From: Chloroflexota bacterium
GTDB lineage: Bacteria > Chloroflexota > Dehalococcoidia > DSTF01 > RBG-16-68-14
DNA length: 14,772 nucleotides
Reading direction: 5' to 3'
Assembly: GCA_022563135.1 (NCBI GenBank)
Contig: JADFNZ010000026.1
Span: forward strand, 1 to 14,772
This document shows, in pieces, positions 7,710 to 14,772 of the stretch. The notes below the pieces were generated by a model. The model was not told where the DNA came from, made no database searches, and was given only the letters and a program-made list of their open reading frames with translations. The translations under genes and the position numbers were made by a program. Positions within the stretch are counted from its first letter, which is position 1. Every line of letters begins with the position of its first letter.

Positions 7710-9005
7710 CTAGGACGCTTCCGCATCGTCGCCGCCAGGCTCCACGGCGGCCGGTTCCTTGATGATGCGTACCTTCTTGATGCGATGGCCGTGGATGGAG
7801 AGCACCCGCAGCGTGAGCCCGTTGGCGCGCACCTCGTCGCCCGGCGCAGGCATCCGACCGAGCTGCTGGTAGACGAATCCGCCCACGGTGTCGAAATCCT
7901 CACCTTCGATCTCGAGCTCAAGGAGCTCGTTCAGCTCGTCTAGGCTCACGCGAGCATCGAGGACCACTTCGTTCTCGCCGAGCCGCTGGATCGGCGCCTC
8001 TTCCCGGTCGTACTCGTCCTGGATCTCTCCGACGATCTCCTCGAGCACGTCCTCGATGGTGACGAGGCCGGCTGTGCCGCCGTACTCGTCGACCACGATT
8101 GCCATGTGTACCTTGTGCTCCCGCAGCTCCGCCAGTAGCTGATCGATGCGCTTGCCTTCCGGCACGAAGAACGGCCGCCGCGCGATCTCCTTGAGCGGTG
8201 CGGCGCGGCGCCCGTTGGCGAGACAGGTGAGCATGTCCTTCGCGTACACGACGCCCACGATGTTGTCGACGGTCTCCTCATACAGCGGGATCCGGCTGTA
8301 GCCGTGCTCCATGACGAGCTGAAGCACGTCGTCCATTGGGGCGTCCGCTTCTGCCGTCACCATATCGATGCGGGGCACCATGATCTCGCGGATCGCCCGG
8401 TCTACCATCTGCGCAATACGCCGGATCATCGCGAGCTCGCCGTTCTCGGGCATTCCGTTGCTTTCGTGCAGCTCCACCAGCCGCAACAGGTCTTCGTCTT
8501 CCTCCGGCGGCTTCGCTGCCCCTTCGTTCGTCCCGCGCAGGCGCAAAGCCGCGCTCGCGGCCAGCTCCAGCAGCCGGGCCGGGGCACCGAAGAGAATGTG
8601 TAGCGCGCTCATGGCGGGAACCAGGCGCAGGCCCCAGCGCTCCGGACTCCGTGACACCAGCACCCGCGGAACGGCCTCAAGCACGACTACTGCCAAGAGC
8701 GCGCCGCCCATGGTAGCCACCAGTGCGGCCCAGTTCGTGCCGGCCTCGCGGAGTACGAGGAACGTGCCCACGGCGATGCCGAGCACCACCGCGGTGCTGC
8801 GGGCGAACGCGAGCGCTCCGAGCAGCCTCCGCCGCTCCTGGACGTAGCCGTCGAGGGTGGATGCGCGGGGCAGACCCTTCTTCGCGAACGCGCGTACGCG
8901 AGCCCGGCTGACGGAAACGATGCCGGTCTCCGCCGCTGTGGTCACGACCAGCACGACCAGAGCGGCCGCCAGCAGCACGATGCCGATGATGACGTCGGCG
9001 CTCAC
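7710..9005 (-). CDS. CNNM/CorC-HlyC family membrane protein with CBS pair
   Basis: This 431-residue protein belongs to the family formerly called hemolysin C or CorC, now linked to Mg2+ (and Na+) transport. The N-terminal CNNM/DUF21 membrane domain has hydrophobic segments at about 4-24, 64-86, 93-113 and 128-150. A cytoplasmic CBS pair follows, with [11 protein letters not shown] (206-216), [11 protein letters not shown] (234-244) and the signature [20 protein letters not shown] (306-325). The C-terminal CorC/transporter-associated domain spans about 345-415 ([13 protein letters not shown], 371-383). The GTG start at 9003-9005 overlaps the glmU TGA (9002-9004), with GAGGAG 11 nt upstream, so translation is coupled. 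Length is typical and no defect is seen. Substrate is inferred from the family only. Confidence 0.92.
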   Translation of the reverse strand: MSADVIIGIVLLAAALVVLVVTTAAETGIVSVSRARVRAFAKKGLPRASTLDGYVQERRRLLGALAFARSTAVVLGIAVGTFLVLREAGTNWAALVATMGGALLAVVVLEAVPRVLVSRSPERWGLRLVPAMSALHILFGAPARLLELAASAALRLRGTNEGAAKPPEEDEDLLRLVELHESNGMPENGELAMIRRIAQMVDRAIREIMVPRIDMVTAEADAPMDDVLQLVMEHGYSRIPLYEETVDNIVGVVYAKDMLTCLANGRRAAPLKEIARRPFFVPEGKRIDQLLAELREHKVHMAIVVDEYGGTAGLVTIEDVLEEIVGEIQDEYDREEAPIQRLGENEVVLDARVSLDELNELLELEIEGEDFDTVGGFVYQQLGRMPAPGDEVRANGLTLRVLSIHGHRIKKVRIIKEPAAVEPGGDDAEAS

Positions 9006-10384
9006 GATGGCGTAGACTCCTCGTTGCGACCGCGGATCATGCGGGCGGGGGCGCCAGCGGCCAGCGCGCCCGGCGGCACGTCCTTGGTGACGACCGACCC
9101 GGCGGCGGTTCGCGCGCCGTCACCGACGGTGATCGGCGCGACTAGCTTCGTGTCGCTCCCGATGAAGACGCCGCGGCCGATGACCGTGCGTTGTTTCTCG
9201 CGGCCGTCGTAGTTACAGGTGATGGCGCCGGCGCCGATGTTCGTCTCCTCGCCGACGTCGGCGTCGCCAACGTAGCTGAAGTGGCCCATCTTCACGCCGC
9301 GCCCCAGCCGCGCGTTCTTCACCTCCGCGTAGTTGCCGATATGCACGCCCGCGCAGAGGTAGGCGCCCGGACGCAGGTGGCTGTACGGCCCTACGTCTAC
9401 GTCTTGCTCGAGCGTCGCATCCTCGATGGTGGTGGCGTCGATCCGGCAGCGGTCACCGAGGGTCGCGTCCCGTAGGACGGCGTTAGGGCCGAGCCGGCAG
9501 CCCTCGCCGACGGCTGTGCCGCCGCGGAGGTGCGTGTTCGGCTCGATCACGGTGTCACGGCCGATCGTCACACCTGTGTCGATGTACGTCGTCTGCGGGT
9601 CGATGAGCGAGACGCCGGCGCGCATGTGGCGGCGGTTGATCCGCAGGCGCAACGTCGCCTCGGCCTCGGCGAGCTGGGCACGGTCGTTGACGCCGCGCGC
9701 CTCCTCCGCGTCCGGCGCGAGCATGGGCAGCAGGGCGCTCCCTTCCTGGACCGCCGTGGCGATGAGCGAGGTCAGGTAGTACTCGCCGTTGGCGGCCTTG
9801 GGCAGCGCCGCGAGTCGGGGCCAGAGCCATTGGGCGCGAAAGCAGTACTGGCCGGCGTTGATCTCGGCGCCGCCTTCCATCGCACGGTCCAGGCCGGCCT
9901 GTTCCGCCGCCTCTACCACGCCCGTCACCCGGCCGTCGCCGTCACGCTGCACGCGTCCGTATTCGCCGCCGTCCTCCAATCGCGCCGTGAGAAAGGTGAG
10001 GTCGGCGCCGCGCTCCTCGTGTGTCCGCGCCAGCAGCGTGAGCGTCTCAGCAGTGATGAGCGGGACGTCGCTGTTGAGGACGAGGAGCTGCTCGCTGCCG
10101 TCGGCTCCGTCCTGGGCCTGCGCGAGGGCGTGTCCGGTTCCCAGCGGTTGCGGCTGCGCGACGTAGTCGACGTCGTTCCCCAGGGCGTCGCGCACATCGT
10201 TGGCGTCGGGGCCGACGACGACGATGCAACGGTGGAAGCCCGCCTTTTGCGCCGCATCGATCACGTAGCGTGCCATGGGCTGACCGGCGAGCGGGTGGAG
10301 TACCTTGGGAAGGGAAGAGCGCATGCGCTTTCCCTGACCCGCTGCCAGGATGACTGCTGTCCAATGTTTGAAGGGGTTGCTCAT
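9002..10384 (-). CDS. glmU: Bifunctional UDP-GlcNAc pyrophosphorylase / GlcN-1-P acetyltransferase
   Basis: This 460-residue enzyme acetylates glucosamine-1-phosphate and transfers UMP to it, making UDP-GlcNAc for peptidoglycan and other glycans. The uridylyltransferase domain (about 1-235) has LAAGQGKRM (13-21), PKVLHPLAGQPM (26-37), QPLGTGHA (79-86) and NSDVPLI (104-110) with its metal-binding Asp106. The left-handed beta-helix acetyltransferase domain (about 260-435) has hexapeptide repeats. It also has RPGAYL (338-343), MGHFSYVGDADVG (366-378) with the catalytic-base equivalent His368, and NIGAGAITCNYDG (382-394). Full length and intact. The ATG at 10382-10384 has no obvious Shine-Dalgarno sequence. 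It is the first gene of the minus-strand operon, driven from a promoter at 10632-10660. Confidence 0.97.
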   Translation of the reverse strand: MSNPFKHWTAVILAAGQGKRMRSSLPKVLHPLAGQPMARYVIDAAQKAGFHRCIVVVGPDANDVRDALGNDVDYVAQPQPLGTGHALAQAQDGADGSEQLLVLNSDVPLITAETLTLLARTHEERGADLTFLTARLEDGGEYGRVQRDGDGRVTGVVEAAEQAGLDRAMEGGAEINAGQYCFRAQWLWPRLAALPKAANGEYYLTSLIATAVQEGSALLPMLAPDAEEARGVNDRAQLAEAEATLRLRINRRHMRAGVSLIDPQTTYIDTGVTIGRDTVIEPNTHLRGGTAVGEGCRLGPNAVLRDATLGDRCRIDATTIEDATLEQDVDVGPYSHLRPGAYLCAGVHIGNYAEVKNARLGRGVKMGHFSYVGDADVGEETNIGAGAITCNYDGREKQRTVIGRGVFIGSDTKLVAPITVGDGARTAAGSVVTKDVPPGALAAGAPARMIRGRNEESTPS

Positions 10385-10402
10385 CGTACACGAAGCGACA
10401 GA

Positions 10403-10418
10403 GCGGCCTCGCGGCCGC
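10403..10418 (-). other. Hairpin just upstream of glmU start
   Basis: GCGGCC and GGCCGC pair around a 4-nt loop in the glmU leader, its near edge 18 nt upstream of the ATG. It could affect ribosome access, since no clear Shine-Dalgarno sequence is present. The effect is unproven. Confidence 0.3.
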
Positions 10419-10471
10419 GCCGGCGCGGAGGTGCATCAAACGCTGGGCATCAACGGGAGTAGCGCGGGCGA

Positions 10472-10503
10472 GGAGAGCGCGTCCTGCGGCTCAGGCGGTC
10501 TCC
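10472..10503. other. Imperfect hairpin in the glmU leader / ruvX upstream region
   Basis: GGAGA (10472-10476) pairs with TCTCC (10499-10503) and CCTG (10483-10486) with CAGG (10492-10495), with mismatches between the two stems. The element lies inside the ~240-nt glmU leader. I do not recognise a known riboswitch or ncRNA. Confidence 0.25.
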
Positions 10504-10631
10504 GTTCGGCACGAGCGAATGAAGGGCGGGTATGTTGTGGGGGTTCGTCGTCTGTTTGTTGCACGAATGATGCCTCACTCCGTCTTGCCGGCGGAACGTG
10601 GTTGCCGGCGAGATTTCCAGAGGCTGCTGAA

Positions 10632-10660
10632 ATGGTAGCTATGGCGGTGATGCCTGTCAA
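10632..10660 (-). promoter_or_regulatory. Sigma-70-type promoter of the glmU operon
   Basis: On the minus strand a perfect TTGACA (10655-10660) and TACCAT (10632-10637) are separated by exactly 17 bp. Transcription would start near 10625 and give glmU a leader of about 240 nt. This is the only strong minus-strand promoter I see in the divergent region. Confidence 0.65.
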
Positions 10661-10727
10661 GCTGCAATTCCACTACTTCTCAGGATGTATCGTCCGTCCT
10701 TGCGTGACCCTGAAGCGGCGAGTCCGC

Positions 10728-10756
10728 TCGATCACGTCCGGTGGCCCGACTATAAT
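10728..10756 (+). promoter_or_regulatory. Promoter of the ruvX-mltG-aroE-aroC operon
   Basis: A perfect TATAAT lies at 10751-10756. The hexamer 17 bp upstream (10728-10733, TCGATC) matches the -35 consensus at only three positions. The predicted start near 10763 leaves a leader of about 48 nt before the ruvX ATG. It stands back to back with the glmU promoter. Confidence 0.5.
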
Positions 10757-10810
10757 GTCGTCGCCGCGCCCCTCGGCGCTGATGATGGAACAAGCAAGGC
10801 GATAGGCGAG

Positions 10811-11263
10811 ATGGGACGAATTCTCGGGCTTGACGTAGGCGAACGGCGTATCGGCGTGGCGATCTCCGATCCGGACGGGCGGCTCGCCGTGCCGCTCTGC
10901 ATCATCGACCGCGAGGGTGGCTCTGATACGGAGCGGATCCGCGACATCGCGCGGCGCGAAGGCGCGACGATGCTGGTCTCAGGGCATCCGCTCTCGCTTG
11001 CGGGAGCTGCCGGCGCGCAGGCGCGCCGGGCGGAGGCGTTCGCACGCCGTGCGGCCGCCGCCTGCGGACTCCCCCTAGCGCTGCAGGATGAGCGGCTCAG
11101 CTCCGTGCAGGCGCAGCGCGCGGGGCCGGGCCGGGACCGCCGGCGGTCGAAGAGCGGGAGCGGCTCCCGCCGGCGCGCTCCTGTAGACGACCGCGCGGCG
11201 GCGATCATCCTCCAGAGCTACCTCGACCGCCAGCGCCTCACCGAGTCGTTCACCACTTTATGA
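10811..11263 (+). CDS. ruvX: RuvX/YqgF family nuclease (putative pre-16S rRNA nuclease)
   Basis: This 150-residue RNase H-fold protein belongs to the YqgF family, which finishes the 16S rRNA 5' end and was long called a Holliday junction resolvase. Visible motifs are ILGLDVGERRIGVAISDP (4-21) with the first acidic residue, SGHPLSLAGAAGAQARR in the middle, QDERLSS with the second, and VDDRAAAIILQSYLD with the third. The ATG at 10811 is chosen because the family starts right before this beta strand; the frame is open upstream to 10685 but that extension is not conserved-looking. His replaces the more usual Leu in the VGLP-like motif. The ribosome binding site is weak. The stop overlaps the mltG ATG by 4 nt (ATGA), so the two are coupled. 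Confidence 0.92.
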   Translation: MGRILGLDVGERRIGVAISDPDGRLAVPLCIIDREGGSDTERIRDIARREGATMLVSGHPLSLAGAAGAQARRAEAFARRAAAACGLPLALQDERLSSVQAQRAGPGRDRRRSKSGSGSRRRAPVDDRAAAIILQSYLDRQRLTESFTTL

Positions 11264-12336
11264 ACGAACCGCGCCTTCTGCCCGCGGCGGTGATCATTGG
11301 CCTTGTCGTCGTGGTGGCCGTAGGCGCCTGGCTGATCGCCCGCACGCCGGACGGCCTCGTCGACGACGAGCCGCCTCGACTGGGCGCCGCCGCCGCCACG
11401 AGTGGCGACTTGGTCGTCGTGACGGTCGAGCAGGGCGACGACGCCGGCGCGATCGGCGGCAAGCTGGCGGACGCCGGCGTGATCGAGAGCGCGCGGCTCT
11501 TCCGCGTGCTGACCGCGCTCATGGGCCTGGAGGATGAGCTGGAGGCGGGCGAGTACGAGTTCGAGCTGTCTGGCACGGCGCTCACCGCCATCCAGCGTAT
11601 CAGCCAGGGCATCACGGCGCCGATCATCGTGCGCGTGCTCATACGCGAAGGGCTGCGAAAGGAGGAGGTGGCGCTCGCCTTCGAGGAGGCCGGTGTGGTC
11701 TCCGCCGCGGACTTCACGGCCGCCCTGGCCGATACGTACAGCACCTCGTTCTTAGCGGAGATCTCGTCAGACGCGGGACTTGAGGGCTTTCTCTTCCCGG
11801 CTACGTATCCGTTCCCCCGCCACGTCACCGCGCACGATGTCGTCGGCTCTATGCTGGTCGCCTTCGACGAGCGGTTCCAGCGGTCGATCCAGGCCGGACT
11901 GGCGAACGCCGGCCTCTCCCTGCGTGAGGTCGTGACGCTCGCCTCCATCGTCGAGCGGGAGGCGAGGCTGCCGGAGGAGCGCCCGGTCATCGCCGCCGTG
12001 TTCCTTAACCGGTTGGAGCGTGGGATGCTGCTCCAGACCGACCCGACCGTGCAGTATGCGCTGGGCAACGATCCGCAGAGCGTCAGCCAGTTCGGCTTTT
12101 GGAAGCAAGGGCTGACGCTGGCTGACCTTGAGGTAGACTCGCCGTATAATACATACGAGCACGCCGGGCTCCCGCCCGGGCCGATCGCGAACCCCGGCCT
12201 GGCCTCGATCCTGGCGGTGCTGGAGCCGGCGGAGACGGACGTCCTGTTCTTCGTCGCAAGATGCGATGGCAGCCACGCGTTCGCGGAGACGCTGGAGGCG
12301 CACAACCGGAACGTTCGGGAGGAAGCATGCAACTGA
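11260..12336 (+). CDS. mltG: Endolytic murein transglycosylase MltG (YceG-like)
   Basis: This 358-residue membrane-anchored enzyme cleaves nascent glycan strands outside the cytoplasmic membrane and is thought to set their length. The N-terminal anchor is the hydrophobic segment at about 8-26. A LysM-like region follows (about 50-125). The YceG catalytic domain shows LEGFLFPATYPF (174-185) and ASIVEREA (228-235), with Glu232 matching the catalytic Glu218 of E. coli. It also has QTDPTVQYALG (259-269) and DSPYNTYEHAGLPPGPIANP (293-312). Length is normal and the key residues are present. Older annotations call this family aminodeoxychorismate lyase, which is wrong. It overlaps ruvX by 4 nt and is followed 16 nt later by aroE. 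Confidence 0.95.
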   Translation: MNEPRLLPAAVIIGLVVVVAVGAWLIARTPDGLVDDEPPRLGAAAATSGDLVVVTVEQGDDAGAIGGKLADAGVIESARLFRVLTALMGLEDELEAGEYEFELSGTALTAIQRISQGITAPIIVRVLIREGLRKEEVALAFEEAGVVSAADFTAALADTYSTSFLAEISSDAGLEGFLFPATYPFPRHVTAHDVVGSMLVAFDERFQRSIQAGLANAGLSLREVVTLASIVEREARLPEERPVIAAVFLNRLERGMLLQTDPTVQYALGNDPQSVSQFGFWKQGLTLADLEVDSPYNTYEHAGLPPGPIANPGLASILAVLEPAETDVLFFVARCDGSHAFAETLEAHNRNVREEACN

Positions 12337-12352
12337 GGAAGCGAGACCGGGC

Positions 12353-13216
12353 ATGAAGCGCGCCGGCGTCATCGGCTACCCGCTCGCCCACTCGCTGAGC
12401 CCGGTGATCTTCCAGCCCGCATTCAGCAGCGCTGGAGTCGATGGCGAGTACGAGGCGTGGGAGACGCCGGAAGCGGATCTCGCGGCGCGTATCGACGGGC
12501 TGCGCGCGGATGATGTGCTGGGCGCGAACGTGACGATTCCCTACAAGGAAGCCGTGCTGCCGCTCCTCGACCGGCTGGACGAGACGGCGGAGGCCGTTCG
12601 GGCGGTGAACACGATCGCGAAGGAGGGGGACGCGCTCGTCGGCTACAATACGGACGTGCGCGGCTTCGACCGGGCGCTGCGCGAAGACGGCGCGTTCGAC
12701 CCGAAAGGCAAGCGAGCGGTCGTAGTCGGCGCAGGCGGGGCGGCGCGCGCTGTGACGTTCGCGCTGATCGAAGGCAGCGCCTCGATCGTCCTCGTGGTCG
12801 GCCGCACGCCGAAGCGGATGACGCAGCTCGTGAACGATCTTCGCGACCGTACGAGCGCGGGCATCACGATCACGTGGGCGCAGTGGAGCGACGGCACGTT
12901 TCTGCGCGTGCTCCCGGAGGCGGATCTTGTTGTGAACTGTACGCCGGTCGGCACCCGGGGGAGCGGCAGCGAGGACGACGCGCTGATCGCGGCCGATCTC
13001 CTACCGGCGGACGGACTCGTCTTCGATCTCGTCTACAACCCGCCGGTGACGGCGCTGCTGCGGACGGCGAAGGAGCGGGGAGCTCGGATCCTCTCCGGCC
13101 TGCCGATGCTCGTCTATCAGGCGGCGGAATCGTGCCGGCTTTGGACGGGCAAGGAAGCGCCGGTGAAGGAGATGCTAGAGGCCGGCCGTCGCGCGTTGAG
13201 CGACGGCTCCGGCTAG
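12353..13216 (+). CDS. aroE: Shikimate dehydrogenase (NADP+)
   Basis: This 287-residue enzyme reduces 3-dehydroshikimate to shikimate in the aromatic amino acid pathway. The substrate domain has HSLSP (13-17), NVTIPYKE (59-66) with catalytic Lys65, VNTI (85-88) and GYNTDVRGF (97-105) with Asp101. The nucleotide domain has the Rossmann loop GAGGAAR (126-132), NCTPVG (195-200) and DLVYNPP (225-231). The end has GLPMLVYQAAESCRLWTGK (249-267) with Gln256. The ATG at 12353 is the start because the sequence VIGYPLAHS follows at once; a longer open frame upstream overlaps mltG and is not needed. A GAGGAAG over the mltG stop serves as ribosome binding site. Intact, normal length. Confidence 0.96.
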   Translation: MKRAGVIGYPLAHSLSPVIFQPAFSSAGVDGEYEAWETPEADLAARIDGLRADDVLGANVTIPYKEAVLPLLDRLDETAEAVRAVNTIAKEGDALVGYNTDVRGFDRALREDGAFDPKGKRAVVVGAGGAARAVTFALIEGSASIVLVVGRTPKRMTQLVNDLRDRTSAGITITWAQWSDGTFLRVLPEADLVVNCTPVGTRGSGSEDDALIAADLLPADGLVFDLVYNPPVTALLRTAKERGARILSGLPMLVYQAAESCRLWTGKEAPVKEMLEAGRRALSDGSG

Positions 13217-13233
13217 GGCACAGGGGTGCGTGA

Positions 13234-13899
13234 ATGGCCTGGGGACTCGGCGTTGGGATGCTCATTGTCGGCATCATGTTCATCTTCTTCGCCGTCATCA
13301 TCTTCAAGGAGACGCGGACCCATCGGTTCTGGCGCAGCAGAGTCGAGGAGGGCGATCTCGAGATGATCCGCCAGCTCGTCCAGGGTGAGGTGGACCGCTG
13401 GAGCAGAGAACGGCCACCTAAAGGCGTATCGGGCGGTGTCTGGCAGGGCGTCCAGGGCGCCGAGCTTGTGGCGGTAGGTGTCGACTACATCCACGTCTCC
13501 GCCACGGCAGAACCGCACTTTGCCACAATCGACGGCGTCCGGCGCCAGGTGAGCGGCGCGCTGGAGGAGGCGAAGTGGATCACGGGCAGGCTGGCGGAGC
13601 GCCTCTTCTACGATGTTCCGCACGTGCGGCCGGACCGCGTGCAGATCGATATCTATACGACGTTCCACGAGGTGGGCGGCGAGGTGAATCAGCGCTGCAT
13701 CATGAGCACGCTAGCTGGGCGCCGTGCGGCCGCCGATATCGATTGGGACGACGACTCGCCGGAGTCGATCGCGGCGACGCTGGGCGCGCGCTACCAGGTG
13801 GACGAACGAGGCTTGGCCGCGCCGATCGAGCCCGCCGTCGCGCCGGTTCGGCCGAGCGCCAACGGTGCGCCGCCAGACGGTTCGCAGGACGCGAGCTGA
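13234..13899 (+). CDS. Single-pass membrane protein of unknown function
   Basis: This 221-residue protein lies 17 nt after aroE and 2 nt before aroC, so it is part of the operon. Residues 3-24 form one strong transmembrane helix, followed by a basic KETRTHRFWRSR segment that would face the cytoplasm. A charged helix (38-60) and a mixed alpha/beta domain (about 64-165) follow. The tail (about 195-221) is rich in Pro and Ala. Notable conserved-looking pieces are VDYIHVSATAEPHFATIDG (83-101) and FYDVPHVRPDRVQIDIYT (125-142). I see no catalytic motif and do not recognise the family. An AGGGGT about 9 nt upstream serves the ATG at 13234. Base composition matches its neighbours, so it belongs to the central block. 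A role in the shikimate pathway cannot be assumed from position. Confidence 0.8.
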   Translation: MAWGLGVGMLIVGIMFIFFAVIIFKETRTHRFWRSRVEEGDLEMIRQLVQGEVDRWSRERPPKGVSGGVWQGVQGAELVAVGVDYIHVSATAEPHFATIDGVRRQVSGALEEAKWITGRLAERLFYDVPHVRPDRVQIDIYTTFHEVGGEVNQRCIMSTLAGRRAAADIDWDDDSPESIAATLGARYQVDERGLAAPIEPAVAPVRPSANGAPPDGSQDAS

Positions 13900-13901
13900 C
13901 G

Positions 13902-14528
13902 GTGCTTCGCTTCCTCACCGCCGGCGAATCACATGGCAAAGGCTTGGCCGTACTGATCGAGGGCCTGCCCGCGGGACTCGCTCTGACCGAGGACTACATC
14001 GCGACGGACCTGAGGCGCCGCCAGGGGGGCTACGGCCGCGGCCGCCGCCAGAAGATCGAACAGGACCGCGCGGAGATCCGCTCCGGCGTGCGCCACGGCC
14101 GCACCCTCGGTAGCCCCATCGCCCTGCTGATCGAGAACAAGGACTGGGTTAACTGGCAGGACGTGATGGCGCTCGAAGAGCCCGCCACGGAGATCGAAAA
14201 GATCACCCGCCTCCGGCCTGGCCACGCGGACTTGGCCGGCGTCATCAAGTACGGCTTCGACGACGTGCGGCCCATCCTCGAACGCGCGAGCGCCCGCGAG
14301 ACGGCGGCGCGTGTGGCAGTGGGCGCCGTGTGCCGTCGTTTCCTGGAGGAGTTTGGCCTGCGCATCCATAGCCAGACGGTGGCGATCGATGGCGTGGAGA
14401 TAGCGCTCGACGGCGAGCCAGACTGGGAGACGGTGGAAGCCTCCGCCGTGCGCTGCGCCGACAGCGATGCCGAAGAGCGGATGATTGCCGCCATCGACGA
14501 GGCGCGCGAGGCCGGCGATAGCCTGGGT
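13902..14528 (+). CDS. aroC: Chorismate synthase, truncated at a sequence join
   Basis: From a GTG at 13902-13904, 2 nt after the previous stop, 209 codons encode the first half of chorismate synthase, which converts EPSP to chorismate using reduced FMN. Motifs seen are FLTAGESHGKG (4-14) with catalytic His11, RRRQGGYGRGRR (38-49), EIRSGVRHGRTLGSPI (58-73), RPGHADL (105-111) with His108, and ERASARETAARVAVGA (127-142). The expected sequence after GDSLG (205-209) is another Gly and a valine-rich strand. Instead it reads ELTVRRGGRDL and nothing further fits the family. The frame stays open to the right edge, but that tail is foreign. The full enzyme is usually about 360-400 residues. Confidence 0.88.
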
Positions 14529-14534
14529 GAGCTC
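14526..14534. other. Sequence join inside aroC
   Basis: The aroC frame agrees with its family to codon 209 (GGT at 14526-14528) and not after. From 14529 on, the minus strand carries the better protein-like frame. The palindrome GAGCTC spans 14529-14534, exactly at the change. Confidence 0.75.
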
Positions 14535-14771
14535 ACTGTCCGACGGGGCGGCAGGGATCTCAAGTCGGTCCCACAGTTCACGACCAGGTGCGAGTCGCCA
14601 GATGTCGTGCAGCTTCAGGATCAGGGTGTCGAATGCCTGACCGACCGCGCGGGTGGTCCGATCTCCGTGCAGTCGCCGGAACAGCTGGCTCAGGTCCTGC
14701 GTGGAATTGGAGGCAGCAAGGACGTCGGAGATGACCTCCTGGCGCAAAGCCGTCACCTCAGGGGACTGCGC
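14529..14771 (-). CDS. Unrecognised protein fragment from the right flank
   Basis: On the minus strand 81 codons read inward from the right edge without a stop and end at the aroC join. The reading includes LRQEVISDVLAASNSTQDL, LSQLFRRLHGDRTTRAVG and FDTLILKLHDIWRLAPGREL. It looks like amphipathic helices with third codon positions mostly G or C. The start may be a GTG at 14754-14756 or lie outside the window. Beyond 14529 the same frame is just the antisense of aroC. I do not recognise a family. The plus strand is also open here, so the strand choice is not certain. Confidence 0.4.
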
Positions 14772-14772
14772 C

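Noticed and set aside
10436..10660. 74-codon minus-strand frame in the glmU leader
   Set aside because: Its start codon overlaps the -35 element, upstream of the predicted transcript start, and the translation has no protein-like features.
11250..12332. 360-codon minus-strand frame opposite mltG
   Set aside because: A Ser- and Arg-rich shadow of a GC-rich gene. The plus strand has all MltG motifs including the catalytic Glu.
3990..14528. Central block as a horizontally transferred island carried by Xer recombination
   Set aside because: The content is core housekeeping genes, both edges cut genes mid-frame, and there are no attachment-site repeats, integrase catalytic domain or tRNA.
13929..14756. 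275-codon minus-strand gene across aroC
   Set aside because: Below 14529 it is only the antisense of aroC. Just the first 76 codons, in the foreign right flank, could be coding.
1..14772. CRISPR array, tRNA, rRNA, insertion sequence or toxin-antitoxin pair
   Set aside because: I saw no regularly spaced repeats, no cloverleaf or rRNA-like sequence, no transposase motifs and no small paired genes.

Overview
The window reads as three unrelated pieces of GC-rich bacterial DNA joined end to end. The central block, about 3,990-14,528, is ordinary housekeeping DNA whose gene set and order resemble Chloroflexota (Dehalococcoidia or SAR202-like). That assignment is an inference from gene content and protein flavour, since no marker search was possible. 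The two flanks each begin inside a gene that is cut off by the join. I found no CRISPR, transposon, tRNA, rRNA or phage signal, and no convincing new multi-gene system.

Left flank (1-~3,994). All coding is on the minus strand. A secreted cysteine-rich protein starts at 744 and runs off the left edge. A non-coding stretch (745-1687) follows, containing a good minus-strand promoter and terminator-like hairpins. Next comes the C-terminal ~768 residues of a DUF5117/Met-zincin type zinc metalloprotease, whose N-terminus is missing. The secreted style of these proteins suggests a large-genome predator or degrader such as Myxococcota, Acidobacteriota or Planctomycetota, held loosely.

Central block. 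A divergent intergenic region at 10,385-10,810, with a promoter on each strand, separates two operons. The minus-strand operon runs glmU, a CNNM/CorC-type CBS membrane protein, dprA, topA and the first 78 codons of a xerC/xerD-type recombinase. The plus-strand operon runs ruvX, mltG, aroE, a one-helix membrane protein of unknown function and the first 209 codons of aroC. Genes overlap by 4 nt or are spaced by 2-23 nt, except for an 89-nt gap before dprA that holds its own promoter. The functions are peptidoglycan precursor supply and glycan-strand cleavage (GlmU, MltG), shikimate/chorismate synthesis (AroE, AroC) and DNA topology, uptake and recombination (TopA, DprA, RuvX, Xer).

Right flank (~14,529-14,772). 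The aroC frame stops making sense after Gly209 of the conserved GDSLG. The remaining ~240 bases look like part of an unrecognised minus-strand gene. Because both core-gene operons are cut mid-gene and out of frame, an assembly or amplification chimera is the simplest explanation. The window should not be read as one natural locus until the joins are confirmed by spanning reads.
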